Assembly: GCF_001613505.1 (NCBI RefSeq)
Contig: NZ_BDCM01000006.1
Span: 372,001 to 436,000, forward strand
Reading direction: 5' to 3'
Length of the DNA: 64,000 bases
Source of the DNA: Nocardia mikamii NBRC 108933
GTDB taxonomy: Bacteria; Actinomycetota; Actinomycetes; Mycobacteriales; Mycobacteriaceae
Both the position numbers and the translations under genes were made by a program. The notes beneath the pieces are model-generated. The model saw only the letters and a program-made list of their open reading frames with translations, made no database searches and had not been told where the DNA came from. Positions 43,272-52,758 of this stretch are shown here, piece after piece. Each line of letters opens with the position of its first letter. Position 1 is the stretch's first letter.

Positions 43272-43795
43272 GCACCGCGGATTACGCGACGGTCCCGACC
43301 CCGATCGGGCCGTTCACGGTGATCGCCGACGCCGACGGCGCGGTCCTGGCCTCCGGCTGGACCGCCGACGCGGAGGGGCTGCGCGGTGTCGTCCATCCGC
43401 GCGTGCGACCGGCCGCGCTGCGCCGCTACGACGCCCTCGACGAGCTCACCGACACCGTCGAGCGGTACCACCAGGGCGAGCTCGAGGCCATCGACGGAGT
43501 GGCGGTGCGGCAGGTGTCCGGTCCGTTCCTCGAACACGCCTGGTCGGTGCTGCGGGCGGTACCGGCCGGCGCGCCGATCACCTACACCGCGTTCGCGCTC
43601 CGGTCCGGCCGCCCGGAGGCCGTGCGCGCCGCCGCCAACGCCTGTGCGCGCAATGCGGCCGCGCTGTTCGTTCCGTGCCACCGGATTCTGCGTACGGACG
43701 GCTCGCTCGGCGGCTTCCGCTGGGGGCTGGGCTGTAAACGCTGGTTGCTCGCCCACGAGCGGGCGGCGGCGGACAAGGCCCAGCTCACGCGCTGA
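43268..43795 (+). CDS. ogt: Methylated-DNA-[protein]-cysteine S-methyltransferase
   Basis: 175 residues, ATG overlapping the alkA stop. Active-site PCHR (Cys137) in FVPCHRILRTDGSLGGFRWGLGCKRWLLAHE, preceded by the YTAFALRSGRPEAVRAAANACARNAAALF recognition helix. Suicidal repair of O6-methylguanine. Together with the Ada-AlkA protein it gives an adaptive response operon where the two Ada methyltransferase activities are split between genes. Confidence 0.93.
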   Translation: MSTADYATVPTPIGPFTVIADADGAVLASGWTADAEGLRGVVHPRVRPAALRRYDALDELTDTVERYHQGELEAIDGVAVRQVSGPFLEHAWSVLRAVPAGAPITYTAFALRSGRPEAVRAAANACARNAAALFVPCHRILRTDGSLGGFRWGLGCKRWLLAHERAAADKAQLTR

Positions 43796-43882
43796 GCTCT
43801 CGGGTGCCCGGATCCGGCGCACCGAACTCGTGCCGAACAGTCGGTCCGGCGGGCAGAATGCGGAACGACGAAGGAGTTCTGC

Positions 43883-45385
43883 ATGGAAACGATCGTGTCG
43901 GTCACAGGTGGCAAGGTCCGCGGCACCACCGAGAACGGGGTGAGCACATTCCTCGGCATCCCCTACGCGGCCGCGCCCGTCGGCCCGGCCCGATTCGACC
44001 TGCCGCGGCCGGTTCCGGAATGGGACGGCGTGCGCGATGCGCTGACCTACGGCGCGACCTGTGTGCAATCGCCATATCCCGCGCCGATCCACGCGCTGAT
44101 CGGCAGCGACGGATTGCCCGGTGACGAATACCTGAATCTGAACGTGTGGACGCCCGATGTCGGCGGATCCGGTCTGCCGGTCATGGTGTGGATTCACGGC
44201 GGCGCCTTCACCCGCGGCTCCAACGCCCGCACCATGTACGACGGCAGTACCTTCGCCCGCGACGGGGTCGTGGTGGTGTCGATCAACTATCGGCTCGGGA
44301 TCTCCGGCTTCGCCGCCGTGCCCGGCGCACCGCTCAACCGCGGCCTGCACGATCAGATCTTCGCGTTGCGCTGGGTGCGCGACAATATCGCGGCGTTCGG
44401 CGGCGACGCCGACACTGTGACCGTCTTCGGCGAATCGGCCGGCGGGATGAGTGTGGTCGACCTGCTGACCGCCGCGCCGGCGCGCGGACTGTTCCGTCGC
44501 GCGATCGTGCAGAGCGGCAACGGATCCGCGGTCGCCGAAGCCGCCGACGCGGTGAAGGTCGCCGAAAACCTCGCTCGCGCACTGGGCATCGAGCCGACGG
44601 CCGCGGCCTTCGGCGAACTCGGACCGGACCGGCTGCGGACCGCGCAGGACGCGGTGGCGCTGGAGTTGATCACCAACCCGGATCCGAACCGGTGGGGCCG
44701 CACGATCATCGACAACGGCCTCGGGATTCTGAGTTTCTTCCCGGTGATCGACGGCGAACTCATCGAGGACCGGCCCGTCGACGTGCTGGAGCGTTCCACC
44801 GGCCACGCGGTGCCGTTGATCATCGGCTGGACGGCCGAGGAATTCCGGTTCTTCACCTTTCCGACCGGCATCGCGGCCACGCTCACCGACGAGACGCTGG
44901 GGCCGGTGCTGTCCCGCTACGGTGTCGACCCCGCCGCGGTGGAGGTCTACGCCGAGCATCGGCCGCAGGCCACACCCGCCGACCTCTTCGCGGCCGTGAT
45001 CACCGATATGGTCTTCCGCGACGATTCGATGCGCATCGCGGCCGCCAACACCGCCGCCGGGGCGCCGACGCATGTGTACGAATTCGGCTGGCGCAGTGAG
45101 GTTCCCGAACTCGGCGCCTGTCACGTGCTGGAGATCCCGTTCGTCTTCGACAAACTCACCGAGGCACATCCGCTGACCGGGCCGAACCCGCCGCAGCCAC
45201 TGGCCGACGAAATCCACCGGGCCTGGGTCGATTTCGCGACGCACGGCGATCCGGGTTGGGCGCCGTTCGGAACGGACCGGCAGGTGCGCGGGTTCGACTT
45301 CCCGAGTTCGACCACCATGCCGGATCCGCACGCCGCGGAGCTACGGGCACTGCGCACATCGGGCAGCCGGTTGCGCCGCGGGTGA
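43883..45385 (+). CDS. Type B carboxylesterase/lipase family protein
   Basis: 500 residues. GESAGG with Ser185, oxyanion HGGAF (105-109), and the FLGIPYAAAPVGPARFDLPRPVPEW opening of type B carboxylesterases; the catalytic His region is GACHVLEIPFVFDKL. No signal peptide, so cytoplasmic. Substrate unknown. Its stop codon abuts the sbcC stop on the other strand (TGATCA at 45383-45388). Confidence 0.92.
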   Translation: METIVSVTGGKVRGTTENGVSTFLGIPYAAAPVGPARFDLPRPVPEWDGVRDALTYGATCVQSPYPAPIHALIGSDGLPGDEYLNLNVWTPDVGGSGLPVMVWIHGGAFTRGSNARTMYDGSTFARDGVVVVSINYRLGISGFAAVPGAPLNRGLHDQIFALRWVRDNIAAFGGDADTVTVFGESAGGMSVVDLLTAAPARGLFRRAIVQSGNGSAVAEAADAVKVAENLARALGIEPTAAAFGELGPDRLRTAQDAVALELITNPDPNRWGRTIIDNGLGILSFFPVIDGELIEDRPVDVLERSTGHAVPLIIGWTAEEFRFFTFPTGIAATLTDETLGPVLSRYGVDPAAVEVYAEHRPQATPADLFAAVITDMVFRDDSMRIAAANTAAGAPTHVYEFGWRSEVPELGACHVLEIPFVFDKLTEAHPLTGPNPPQPLADEIHRAWVDFATHGDPGWAPFGTDRQVRGFDFPSSTTMPDPHAAELRALRTSGSRLRRG

Positions 45386-48300
45386 TCAGGCGACGATGGT
45401 GCGCAGCCGGGAGCCGGTCGGTTCCCGGATGACATGAAGGCGGCTGGGGATGCGCTGGCGCATCTCGTCGACGTGGCTGACCACGCCGACCACCCTTCCG
45501 CCCGAACGCAATTCGTCCAGCACACCCATCACGGCGTCGAGGGTGTCGGCGTCGAGGCTGCCGAATCCCTCGTCGATGAACAAGGTATCCAAGACCAGGC
45601 CACCGGATTCCGCCGCGACCACATCGGCGAGGCCGAGAGCCAGTGACAGCGAAGCCATGAAGGTTTCCCCACCGGACAGCGTCTTCGCGGGACGGACGGC
45701 ACCGGTGTAGTCGTCGCGGATGTCCAGGCCGAGACCACCGCGGCGGCCGCGCGGACCGGCCGCATCGGAATGGACGAATTCGTAGCGGCCGCCCGACATC
45801 CGCCGCAGGCGTGCCGACCCGGCGATCGCGACCTCCTCCAGCCGCGCGGCGAGCACATAGGAGCGCAGAGACATTCGGCGGTTGTTGGCGCCGCGTCCCG
45901 CGACCACGTCGGCGAGACCCTCGAGCTCGAGGTGCGCCTGCTGGAGCGGTGCGATGCGGTCGGCCGCGGCCCACAGCTGACTGCCGAGTTCCTCGAGTTG
46001 CGCGACGCGGCGGGTGTTTTCGGCGTGCACGCCGACCGCGGCGTCCAGCGCGCGTCGCGCCTCGGCCACGGCCGCCTCGACCTCGGTGAGGTCCACCGCT
46101 TCGGCGTCGGCCGCGGCCCGGACCTCGGGTTCGGCGAGAACCGCTTCGGCGTGGGCGCGGCGGCGGTCGGCGGCGACGAGCTCGGCCTCCATCTCGGTCT
46201 GCTGCTGCGGGGTGCGGGTCGCGGCCGCGACGACCTTCGCGTAGGCCGCGAGCACCGTGTGGTCGGGTGCGTCCGACGCGGAGCGTTCCGGCTGCGGCTC
46301 GGTGGCGATCTGCAGGTCGGCGGCGCGGGCCGTGTGGTCGACGCGGCGGGCGAGGTCGGCGAACTGATCGCCGGCGACCGAGGCATCGGTGCGGGCGGTG
46401 AGCAGATCCGTGGCGTCGGCGATGAGCGCTTCCAGGCGGGCGCGGCGACGCTCCACCGTGCCGTCGGCACCGGCGGCCACCCGGACTCGCTCGGTGAGTT
46501 CGGCCAGCCGCCGATCGGCCGACAGAATGCGTTCCTGCACTGCGCTGGCTCGGCTTTCGAGTTCCCGCAGGCGCGTGTGCAGCTCGGTCTCGGCAGTGCG
46601 CAGCCGCTCCACCTCGGCGGTGCGATCGGCGGCGGCGCTCGCCTTCTGCTGCGCGGACCGGAATTGTTCGGTCGCCGCGTTCACGGCCGCGGCCAATTCC
46701 GCGTGATCACCGTCGCCGCCGCGCTCCACGAGCAGTTCGATCCGCCGTTCCAATTCCGTGCGGCGGGTGAGGGCACGGTCGCGGAGCTGTTCGGCGTCGC
46801 GTTCCGCCTGAACCGCCGCGTCCTCGTCGGATTTCGCGACGGTGACGGTGGTGGGCCGGGCGGGGGCCGGATGGTCGCCGGAACCGCATACGCTGCACGG
46901 TTGCCCCTCGACGAGCGCACCCGCCAGCTCGGCCGCCATACCGGCGAGACGACGTTCGCGAATATCGAGGGTGCGCTCGCGCGCATCGGCGTGCGCGGCG
47001 CGGGCGCGCTCGAATGCCTCGGTGGCCGTCGACAATTCCTTCCGCGCGCCGACCAGCTCGACGGCCGCCTCCGCCGCGGCACGCGTGCGCTCGCATTCGC
47101 GTTCCAAGCCCGCCAGCGCGGCCCGCGCATCCGCCGCCTCCCGCAGCGCCACCTCGGCCGAGCGGATGGCCTGCGGCAACCGCTCCCTGCGCTGCGACAG
47201 CTGTTCCAGCTCCCGGGTCGCGGCGGCGTATTCCGTTCGTAGGCCGGCCAATTCGGTGGTCAGGCGCACGGCGTTCTCCGCGTCGGCGCGGACCTCTTCC
47301 AGGGAGCCGATGTGTGCCGACCACCGTTGGACGGCGGCGTCGATACCGCGCGCAGTTGTGGTGTGCACAGTGCCGTCCGCAGGGCGCGGGCTGTCGTCCA
47401 CCGAATGCGGACCGTCGCCCGCCGAGCGCAGGCAGTCGTCCGTCGAGTGCGGACCATCTCCCACCGAGCTCGGGTTCGAGCTGTCAGCCGTCACACCGGT
47501 CGCGCCACCGGGCGTCCCGGTCTCGGCTGCGACAGCACCGCCCGCCGCGTCCGTGCCCGAGTCGTCGTGCGCTCCGGCAATCCGCGGCTCGCCCGACCTG
47601 CCCGGCTCGTTCTGCGCGCCGGCACCGGAGCGACTCCGGTCACCGCGTGACTCCGGCGCCGGTGCGGGGCGGACGAGGTCGATGGAGAACAACTCCAATT
47701 CGACCGGCTCGTCCACCGCATCGTGCTCCTCCTGCGGAGGAACAGAGAGAGCGAACAGCGTTGCGTCGTCCGTCGTTTCGGCGTGGCCGGGGTCGGTTGC
47801 CACTGTGACCGGCGTAACCTGAGGCCTGTCCCCCGCGGACTCCCCGGCATGCTCTTCGCCGGAGCGGCTCCATTCGGCCGCCATCACGTCATCGGTCGAC
47901 GCGAAGGCGGCTTCTCCGGCGGCGTGTCCGCGGTCGGCGGCCGTGCCGGCCAGAACCGATTCCGCAGCGGATCGGCTGCTCTCACTCGAGCTCACCGAGC
48001 GCAGACCATGGCGGCCCTCGCCTGCGGCACCCTCTTCGTCGGCGTCGGCGCGGCCGATCTCCGGAATGGCCGACAGTTCCTCGGCCAATTCCGTGTCCAC
48101 CAATTCGGCGGCGGCGAGATCATTTGCGGCCCAGGTCGTTCCGGGAAGCTCGGCGGATTCCGGTTCGAGCAGGCGGGCGGCCAGGCGTTCGGCGAGGTCA
48201 CGGGCTTCATCGGTGCGGCGGCGCAGGGTCATGGCGGCGGTGCGGGCGTCGGCGAGCGCGGCCGCCACCGGTTCGACGCGGCGGGCGCGGTCCAGATCGG

Positions 48301-49207
48301 TCTGCACCCGCTCGCGGTGGGGCGCGCCGGCGATGTAGTCGTCGAGGTGGCGGCGGGCGATCGCGGCGCGTTCGCGGCGCTCCTGTACGCGGCGATGTTC
48401 CTCGGCGGCAGCCTGTCGCAGCGCCGAATCCCGCTGGCAGCGGGCCAGATCCGCCGCCGAACGCTCGGTCTCGGCGCGGGCCTGGGTGAGGAGCTGCTGT
48501 GACCATTCCACGGCCTCGAGCGGGCCGACGGCTTCGGTGGCGCCCAGGCCCGCGGTGATCGCGACCTGGGCGATCAGGCGGTCGACGCTCTGGCGGTGAG
48601 TGTCCAGCTGCGCGCCGCTGTCCCGCCGCCGCTGGGCCAGCCACTGTTCGGCCGTGCCGAAGCGTTCGGTGTCGAACAGTCGCTCGAGCAGCTTCTCCCG
48701 ATCCTCGTTGTCCGAGCGCAGGAACCGTGCGAAGTCGCCCTGTGGGAGCAGCACCACCTGGAAGAATTGATCGGCACTCATCCCCAGCAGCCGGCTCACC
48801 TCGTCGCCGATATCGGGGATGCGCGACAGATGTTGTCCGCGCCCGTCCAGCCATTCCAGTGTCGCCGCGGCCTGTTCGGTCCGCATACCGATGCCGCGCT
48901 TCTTCGGCCGCTCGAATTCCGGCGATCTGGTCAGGCGCAGCCGGCGGCCGCCGAGCGTCGCCTCCAGCACCACCCGCGGCGCGGTCTGCGCATCGGCGTG
49001 GTCGGAATGCAGGCGCTTACTCTCACCGCGCGCCCCCGGCACTCGGCCGTAGAGCGCGAACGCGATCGCGTCGAGCACCGTCGTCTTCCCCGCGCCGGTA
49101 TGACCGTGCAGCAGGAACAGACCGTCGGCGCCGAGCTCGTCGAAGTCGACCCGGGCCGTCTCGGCGAACGGCCCGAAAGCCGTGAGCTCCAGCCGATGCA
49201 GCCTCAT
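45386..49207 (-). CDS. sbcC: Exonuclease SbcCD subunit C (SMC/Rad50-like ATPase)
   Basis: 1273 residues, unusually long. Walker A GHTGAGKTTVLDAI (about 34-47), and the C-terminal TLSGGETFMASLSLALGLADV signature with Walker B LDTLFIDEGFGSLD. The Zn hook is CSVCGSGDHP near residue 770. A disordered, acidic and repetitive stretch at about 380-612 (with degenerate GDGPHSTDD/GDGPHSVDD repeats) interrupts the first coiled-coil arm. It follows sbcD by 22 bp on the same strand and is driven by the damage-type promoter in front of sbcD. Confidence 0.95.
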   Translation of the reverse strand: MRLHRLELTAFGPFAETARVDFDELGADGLFLLHGHTGAGKTTVLDAIAFALYGRVPGARGESKRLHSDHADAQTAPRVVLEATLGGRRLRLTRSPEFERPKKRGIGMRTEQAAATLEWLDGRGQHLSRIPDIGDEVSRLLGMSADQFFQVVLLPQGDFARFLRSDNEDREKLLERLFDTERFGTAEQWLAQRRRDSGAQLDTHRQSVDRLIAQVAITAGLGATEAVGPLEAVEWSQQLLTQARAETERSAADLARCQRDSALRQAAAEEHRRVQERRERAAIARRHLDDYIAGAPHRERVQTDLDRARRVEPVAAALADARTAAMTLRRRTDEARDLAERLAARLLEPESAELPGTTWAANDLAAAELVDTELAEELSAIPEIGRADADEEGAAGEGRHGLRSVSSSESSRSAAESVLAGTAADRGHAAGEAAFASTDDVMAAEWSRSGEEHAGESAGDRPQVTPVTVATDPGHAETTDDATLFALSVPPQEEHDAVDEPVELELFSIDLVRPAPAPESRGDRSRSGAGAQNEPGRSGEPRIAGAHDDSGTDAAGGAVAAETGTPGGATGVTADSSNPSSVGDGPHSTDDCLRSAGDGPHSVDDSPRPADGTVHTTTARGIDAAVQRWSAHIGSLEEVRADAENAVRLTTELAGLRTEYAAATRELEQLSQRRERLPQAIRSAEVALREAADARAALAGLERECERTRAAAEAAVELVGARKELSTATEAFERARAAHADARERTLDIRERRLAGMAAELAGALVEGQPCSVCGSGDHPAPARPTTVTVAKSDEDAAVQAERDAEQLRDRALTRRTELERRIELLVERGGDGDHAELAAAVNAATEQFRSAQQKASAAADRTAEVERLRTAETELHTRLRELESRASAVQERILSADRRLAELTERVRVAAGADGTVERRRARLEALIADATDLLTARTDASVAGDQFADLARRVDHTARAADLQIATEPQPERSASDAPDHTVLAAYAKVVAAATRTPQQQTEMEAELVAADRRRAHAEAVLAEPEVRAAADAEAVDLTEVEAAVAEARRALDAAVGVHAENTRRVAQLEELGSQLWAAADRIAPLQQAHLELEGLADVVAGRGANNRRMSLRSYVLAARLEEVAIAGSARLRRMSGGRYEFVHSDAAGPRGRRGGLGLDIRDDYTGAVRPAKTLSGGETFMASLSLALGLADVVAAESGGLVLDTLFIDEGFGSLDADTLDAVMGVLDELRSGGRVVGVVSHVDEMRQRIPSRLHVIREPTGSRLRTIVA

Positions 49208-49229
49208 GCGGCCCCCGCCTGGACGTCGA

Positions 49230-50402
49230 TCATGCCGACAACTCCGCCGAGGCTGCCACCACTTCGGAGTCGGGTTCGCGCCGGGCCGCGGACAGTGCCT
49301 GCTCGATCAGCACCATCTCCCCCGCCGTCGGTTCACCGCGCACATCGCTGAGGAAGCTGTGCGCGATCTCGCTGTCGCGGCGGCCGTGTACGCGTTCGCG
49401 GTAGCGCAGCTGTGTATTGCCCTCCGGGCGAGACCATTCCACGTGCACCGCGTGCGGGAACCGCTCGCGCAGCCGGCGCAGCGCATCGACGGGGCGGGCG
49501 TGATCGGTGAGCACCGCGGAGACGTAATCGTCCTCGGCGTCGGCATATTCGGCCGCGGACAGCAGATCGTCCAGCACGCCGGTCAGCTGACGCAGTCCAC
49601 GTACCACCGGCAGATCGTGACGCTGCACCGATACCAGCCCGGCGGCGTCCAGATCGACGATCCACACCGCCTTGCGATGCGACCGCTCCGCGAACGAATA
49701 CGGCAGCGGCGAGCCGGAATATCGCACCGACTCCGACAACGTCTGTGGCGAATGCAGATGGCCCAGCGCCACGTAATCGATGCCCTCGAACGCGCTCAGC
49801 GGAACGGTCTCCACCCCGCCCACCGCGATCGAACGTTCCGAACCGGTCGCCTCGGCACCGACCACGAAGGCGTGTGCCAGCACCACGGTGCGCGGATCAC
49901 CGCGTCGTTGCCGGTCCGCACGGATACGCGCCAGCGCGGCCTCCAGGATCTCGGCGTGCGAACGCGCCTGCGGCACATCCAGTTCCGCGCGGGTGATTTC
50001 GGGCTCCAGATACGGGATGCCGTAGCAGGCGACGGGTCCGTGCTCGTCGGTGAGCACGACCGGCCGGTCCACCTCCGCCACCGACGTCCGTAGATGCAGT
50101 CCGCCCGCCGCGGCGAAGCTGCCGAGGGCGCCCAGCCGAGTGGGTGAATCGTGATTACCCGAGGTCGCGACGATCGTCGCTCCCGCGGCGCGGATCGCCT
50201 CGAAACCCTTGTTGCACACCGCAATCGCGTCCGCGCTCGGAATCGACCGGTCGTAGACGTCGCCCGGTACCACGACCACGTCGACCCGCTCCGCGGCCAC
50301 CAGCTCCGCCACCGCCTCCAGCGCACGCGCCTGATCGGCCAGCAGGTCGACACCGTGGAAGGTGCGCCCGATGTGCCAGTCCGAGGTATGCAGCATCCGC
50401 AT
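49230..50402 (-). CDS. sbcD: Exonuclease SbcCD subunit D (Mre11-like nuclease)
   Basis: 390 residues. Metallophosphoesterase motifs HTSDWHIGR (DxH, about 5-13), VVVPGDVYDR (GDxxD) and TSGNHDSPTRL (GNHD), plus the downstream His motifs LAHAF and GHLHSP. Works with SbcC on DNA ends and hairpins. The start ATG has no upstream ribosome site and lies 8 nt from a -10 element, so the mRNA is probably leaderless. Divergent from rmuC with a RecA-ND-type motif for each. Confidence 0.95.
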   Translation of the reverse strand: MRMLHTSDWHIGRTFHGVDLLADQARALEAVAELVAAERVDVVVVPGDVYDRSIPSADAIAVCNKGFEAIRAAGATIVATSGNHDSPTRLGALGSFAAAGGLHLRTSVAEVDRPVVLTDEHGPVACYGIPYLEPEITRAELDVPQARSHAEILEAALARIRADRQRRGDPRTVVLAHAFVVGAEATGSERSIAVGGVETVPLSAFEGIDYVALGHLHSPQTLSESVRYSGSPLPYSFAERSHRKAVWIVDLDAAGLVSVQRHDLPVVRGLRQLTGVLDDLLSAAEYADAEDDYVSAVLTDHARPVDALRRLRERFPHAVHVEWSRPEGNTQLRYRERVHGRRDSEIAHSFLSDVRGEPTAGEMVLIEQALSAARREPDSEVVAASAELSA

Positions 50403-50410
50403 GTGGGAAG

Positions 50411-50433
50411 AGGCTAAGCCATCTCACCGACAA
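50411..50433 (-). promoter_or_regulatory. RecA-independent damage promoter of sbcDC
   Basis: TTGTCGGTG (minus strand, 50425-50433), exactly 8 bp, then TAGCCT (50411-50416): a full match to the RecA-ND consensus tTGTCRgtg-N8-TAnnnT, the site used by the PafBC WYL activator. The expected start site is nearly at the ATG. Confidence 0.8.
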
Positions 50434-50493
50434 GATTGAATCCCTTCGGCGTGTCGACGGTTGGTGCTGGATGATTGCCGACATCCGCGAACT

Positions 50494-50516
50494 TTGTCGG
50501 TGGGATGGGGCACTAT
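50494..50516 (+). promoter_or_regulatory. RecA-independent damage promoter of rmuC
   Basis: TTGTCGGTG, 8 bp, CACTAT, upstream of rmuC ATG 50524. It shares 12 of 13 bases (TTGTCGGTGnGAT) with the sbcD motif in inverted orientation, at nearly the same distance (17-18 nt) from the start. The -10 is weaker. Confidence 0.68.
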
Positions 50517-50523
50517 CGGGGCC

Positions 50524-51660
50524 ATGACCGCATCGATGCTGTTCGCGTTGTTGTTGGTGTTCTGCGCGGGGGCCGGCCTCGGGTGGCTGGGGCACGCCGC
50601 CCGGGCGGGTCAGCGGGCGGCCACGGCCGAAGCTCGGCTCGCGGCGCTGCGGGACAACGAACAGCTGCTGCGGCAATCGCTCGGCGCCGCGAGTGCGGAT
50701 GCGGCACGGCACAATTCGCAGGCCATCGGCACCTTGGTCGAACCGCTGCGCGAGGCCCTGGGCAGTTTGAACCAGCACATCCAGCAGGTCGAGCACCACC
50801 GCATCAACGCCTACTCCGGGCTGCGCGAACAGGTCGCTGGGATGCAGCGGATCTCCCAGCAGTTGTCCACCCAGACCGGCGAGCTGGTGTCGGCGCTGCG
50901 CGCGCCGCAGGTGCGCGGGCGCTGGGGTGAGATCCAGCTCGAGCGGGTCGTCGAACTGGCGGGGATGGCCAAGCACTGCGACTTCGACACGCAGGTCACC
51001 GCGAGCGGCCGCGAGGGCCTGATCCGGCCCGATCTGGTGGTGCGGCTGGCCGGTGACCGCCAACTGGTGGTCGACGCCAAGGTGCCGCTGACGGCTTATC
51101 TGGACGCCACCGGCGAGACGGATCCGCGCCGGCGCACCGACCATCTGGCCCGGCATGCCAAACACCTGCGCGCGCATGTCGACCAACTGGCCGGCAAGGC
51201 GTACTGGGAGGCCTTCGATCCCAGCCCGGAATTCGTGATCCTGTTCATCCCGGGCGACCCGTTCCTCGACGCCGCGCTGACCGCCGATTCCGGACTCCTC
51301 GAATACGCTTTCGGCCGCAACGTGATCCTCGCTACACCGACCACCTTGATCGCATTACTGCGCACCGTCGCGTTCGGCTGGCGGCAGGAGGCACTTTCGC
51401 GAGATATGGCAACCGTTCAGCAATTGGGTCGTGAGCTCTACACGCGGTTGTCCACCACGGGCAGTCATCTCGACAAGCTCGGCACCCAACTCGGTAAGGC
51501 CGTCGACGCTTTCAACCACACCGTGGCCTCGATCGAGTCGCGGGTGATGGTCACCGCGCGCCGGCTGCACGATCTCGACATCGGCGATCGCGCCGTACCG
51601 GCGATTGCTCCCGTCCAGTCGTGGCCGCGCGCGGTAGGCTTCTCGGACACCAACGAGTAA
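50524..51660 (+). CDS. rmuC: DNA recombination protein RmuC
   Basis: 378 residues from ATG 50524. An N-terminal membrane helix (MLFALLLVFCAGAGLGWLGHAA), a coiled coil, then the RmuC nuclease-like domain (RGRWGEIQLERVVELAGM, VVDAKVPLTAYLDA, FVILFIPGDPFLDAALTADSGLLEYAFGRNVILATPTTLIALLRTVAFGWRQEA). Proposed to limit inversions at short repeats or process branched DNA. No clear ribosome site, fitting a leaderless mRNA. Confidence 0.92.
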   Translation: MTASMLFALLLVFCAGAGLGWLGHAARAGQRAATAEARLAALRDNEQLLRQSLGAASADAARHNSQAIGTLVEPLREALGSLNQHIQQVEHHRINAYSGLREQVAGMQRISQQLSTQTGELVSALRAPQVRGRWGEIQLERVVELAGMAKHCDFDTQVTASGREGLIRPDLVVRLAGDRQLVVDAKVPLTAYLDATGETDPRRRTDHLARHAKHLRAHVDQLAGKAYWEAFDPSPEFVILFIPGDPFLDAALTADSGLLEYAFGRNVILATPTTLIALLRTVAFGWRQEALSRDMATVQQLGRELYTRLSTTGSHLDKLGTQLGKAVDAFNHTVASIESRVMVTARRLHDLDIGDRAVPAIAPVQSWPRAVGFSDTNE

Positions 51661-51718
51661 CTCCGGCAGCAGCCCGGCCTCGACACACGTTCCGGCCGCG
51701 GCAGATAGTGTGCTTTAC

Positions 51719-52600
51719 GTGGCAGCTACCCAACGCGAGCGATCCGATGTACCCGCCTCGCACCTCTCGATCATCCCGTCGGTGCCCGGCATCCCCGCCG
51801 GCGCCGCGGTGTTGATCGCGGTGGCGTGCACTTTCATCGGATTTTTCATCGACTCCGGAAACAGCGGCAAGGAGCTGACCCATGTGTTCGCCGCGTTCTA
51901 CATCATCGGATGTGTGATCGCGGCATGCGTGGTGCGCTATCGCGGCCTGTTCACCACCATGGTGACCCCGCCGCTACTGCTGTTCATCGCCGTCCCGCTG
52001 GCCTATCAGCAGCTGACCGGGCACAGCTCGACCTCGGTGAAGGACATTCTGCTGAACCTGGCGATTCCGCTGGTGAACAGATTCCCGACCATGGCGCTGG
52101 CGACGGTCCTGGTGCTGGGCGTCGGCGCCCTGCGGGTGTGGCTGTACCGCAACGCCGACACCACCGCGCGTCCCACCCGGGAACGCGGCAGCGACAGCTG
52201 GAATCCGCGCTCGGCCGCCGGCCGTGCGCGCCGCGCCCGTAGCGAAGCCGCCGGCGGCGGCGAAACCCTGCGGCGTAGCTCCCGTGGTCACAAGCGCGGT
52301 GCGGAGGCCACCAAATCCGCCAAGGCGCCCAAGCGTGGCGATTCGGCCGCTCGCGGCTCCGGGGCGGCCAAACGGGCCGCGGAACCGGAACCCGCACGGG
52401 CGGCGCGCCGCACGGGCGGCAAGGTGGCCGAACGCCCGCCGCGTGTCGCGGCGGCCGCGTCCTACCCCCGAACGGGTGAGCGCACCCGGACCGCGGAACG
52501 CACCCGAGTCGCCGAACCGCAGCCCCGCCGCGGCCGGCCCCAGCCGCCGAGCGATGTGCCCCCGCATCCGCGGCCGAACGTGCGCTACCGCGACCGCTGA
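51719..52600 (+). CDS. DUF6542 membrane protein (Rv1111c-like)
   Basis: 293 residues from GTG 51719; GTG 51710 is possible. Four membrane segments (AAVLIAVACTFIGFFID, AFYIIGCVIAACVV, PPLLLFIAVPLAYQQL, ALATVLVLGVGALRVWLY), then a long basic Arg/Ala/Pro-rich tail. That arrangement and position next to ispH correspond to Rv1111c in M. tuberculosis. Function unknown; the tail could bind DNA or polyanions. Confidence 0.8.
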   Translation: MAATQRERSDVPASHLSIIPSVPGIPAGAAVLIAVACTFIGFFIDSGNSGKELTHVFAAFYIIGCVIAACVVRYRGLFTTMVTPPLLLFIAVPLAYQQLTGHSSTSVKDILLNLAIPLVNRFPTMALATVLVLGVGALRVWLYRNADTTARPTRERGSDSWNPRSAAGRARRARSEAAGGGETLRRSSRGHKRGAEATKSAKAPKRGDSAARGSGAAKRAAEPEPARAARRTGGKVAERPPRVAAAASYPRTGERTRTAERTRVAEPQPRRGRPQPPSDVPPHPRPNVRYRDR

Positions 52601-52758
52601 GCCGAAGCTGGCGGGCGCCGAACCGGTTACGGCTCCGCCCGCAGCGGTCATCCCCGAAATCCCCACGCCCACTCATCGTCTCGCCGCGGCGAGCCGTTAC
52701 CGTTCTGCCCCAAGCGTTTCCGCGATCGAGCGCAAACGGGAAATTCAGCGACGGAGAC

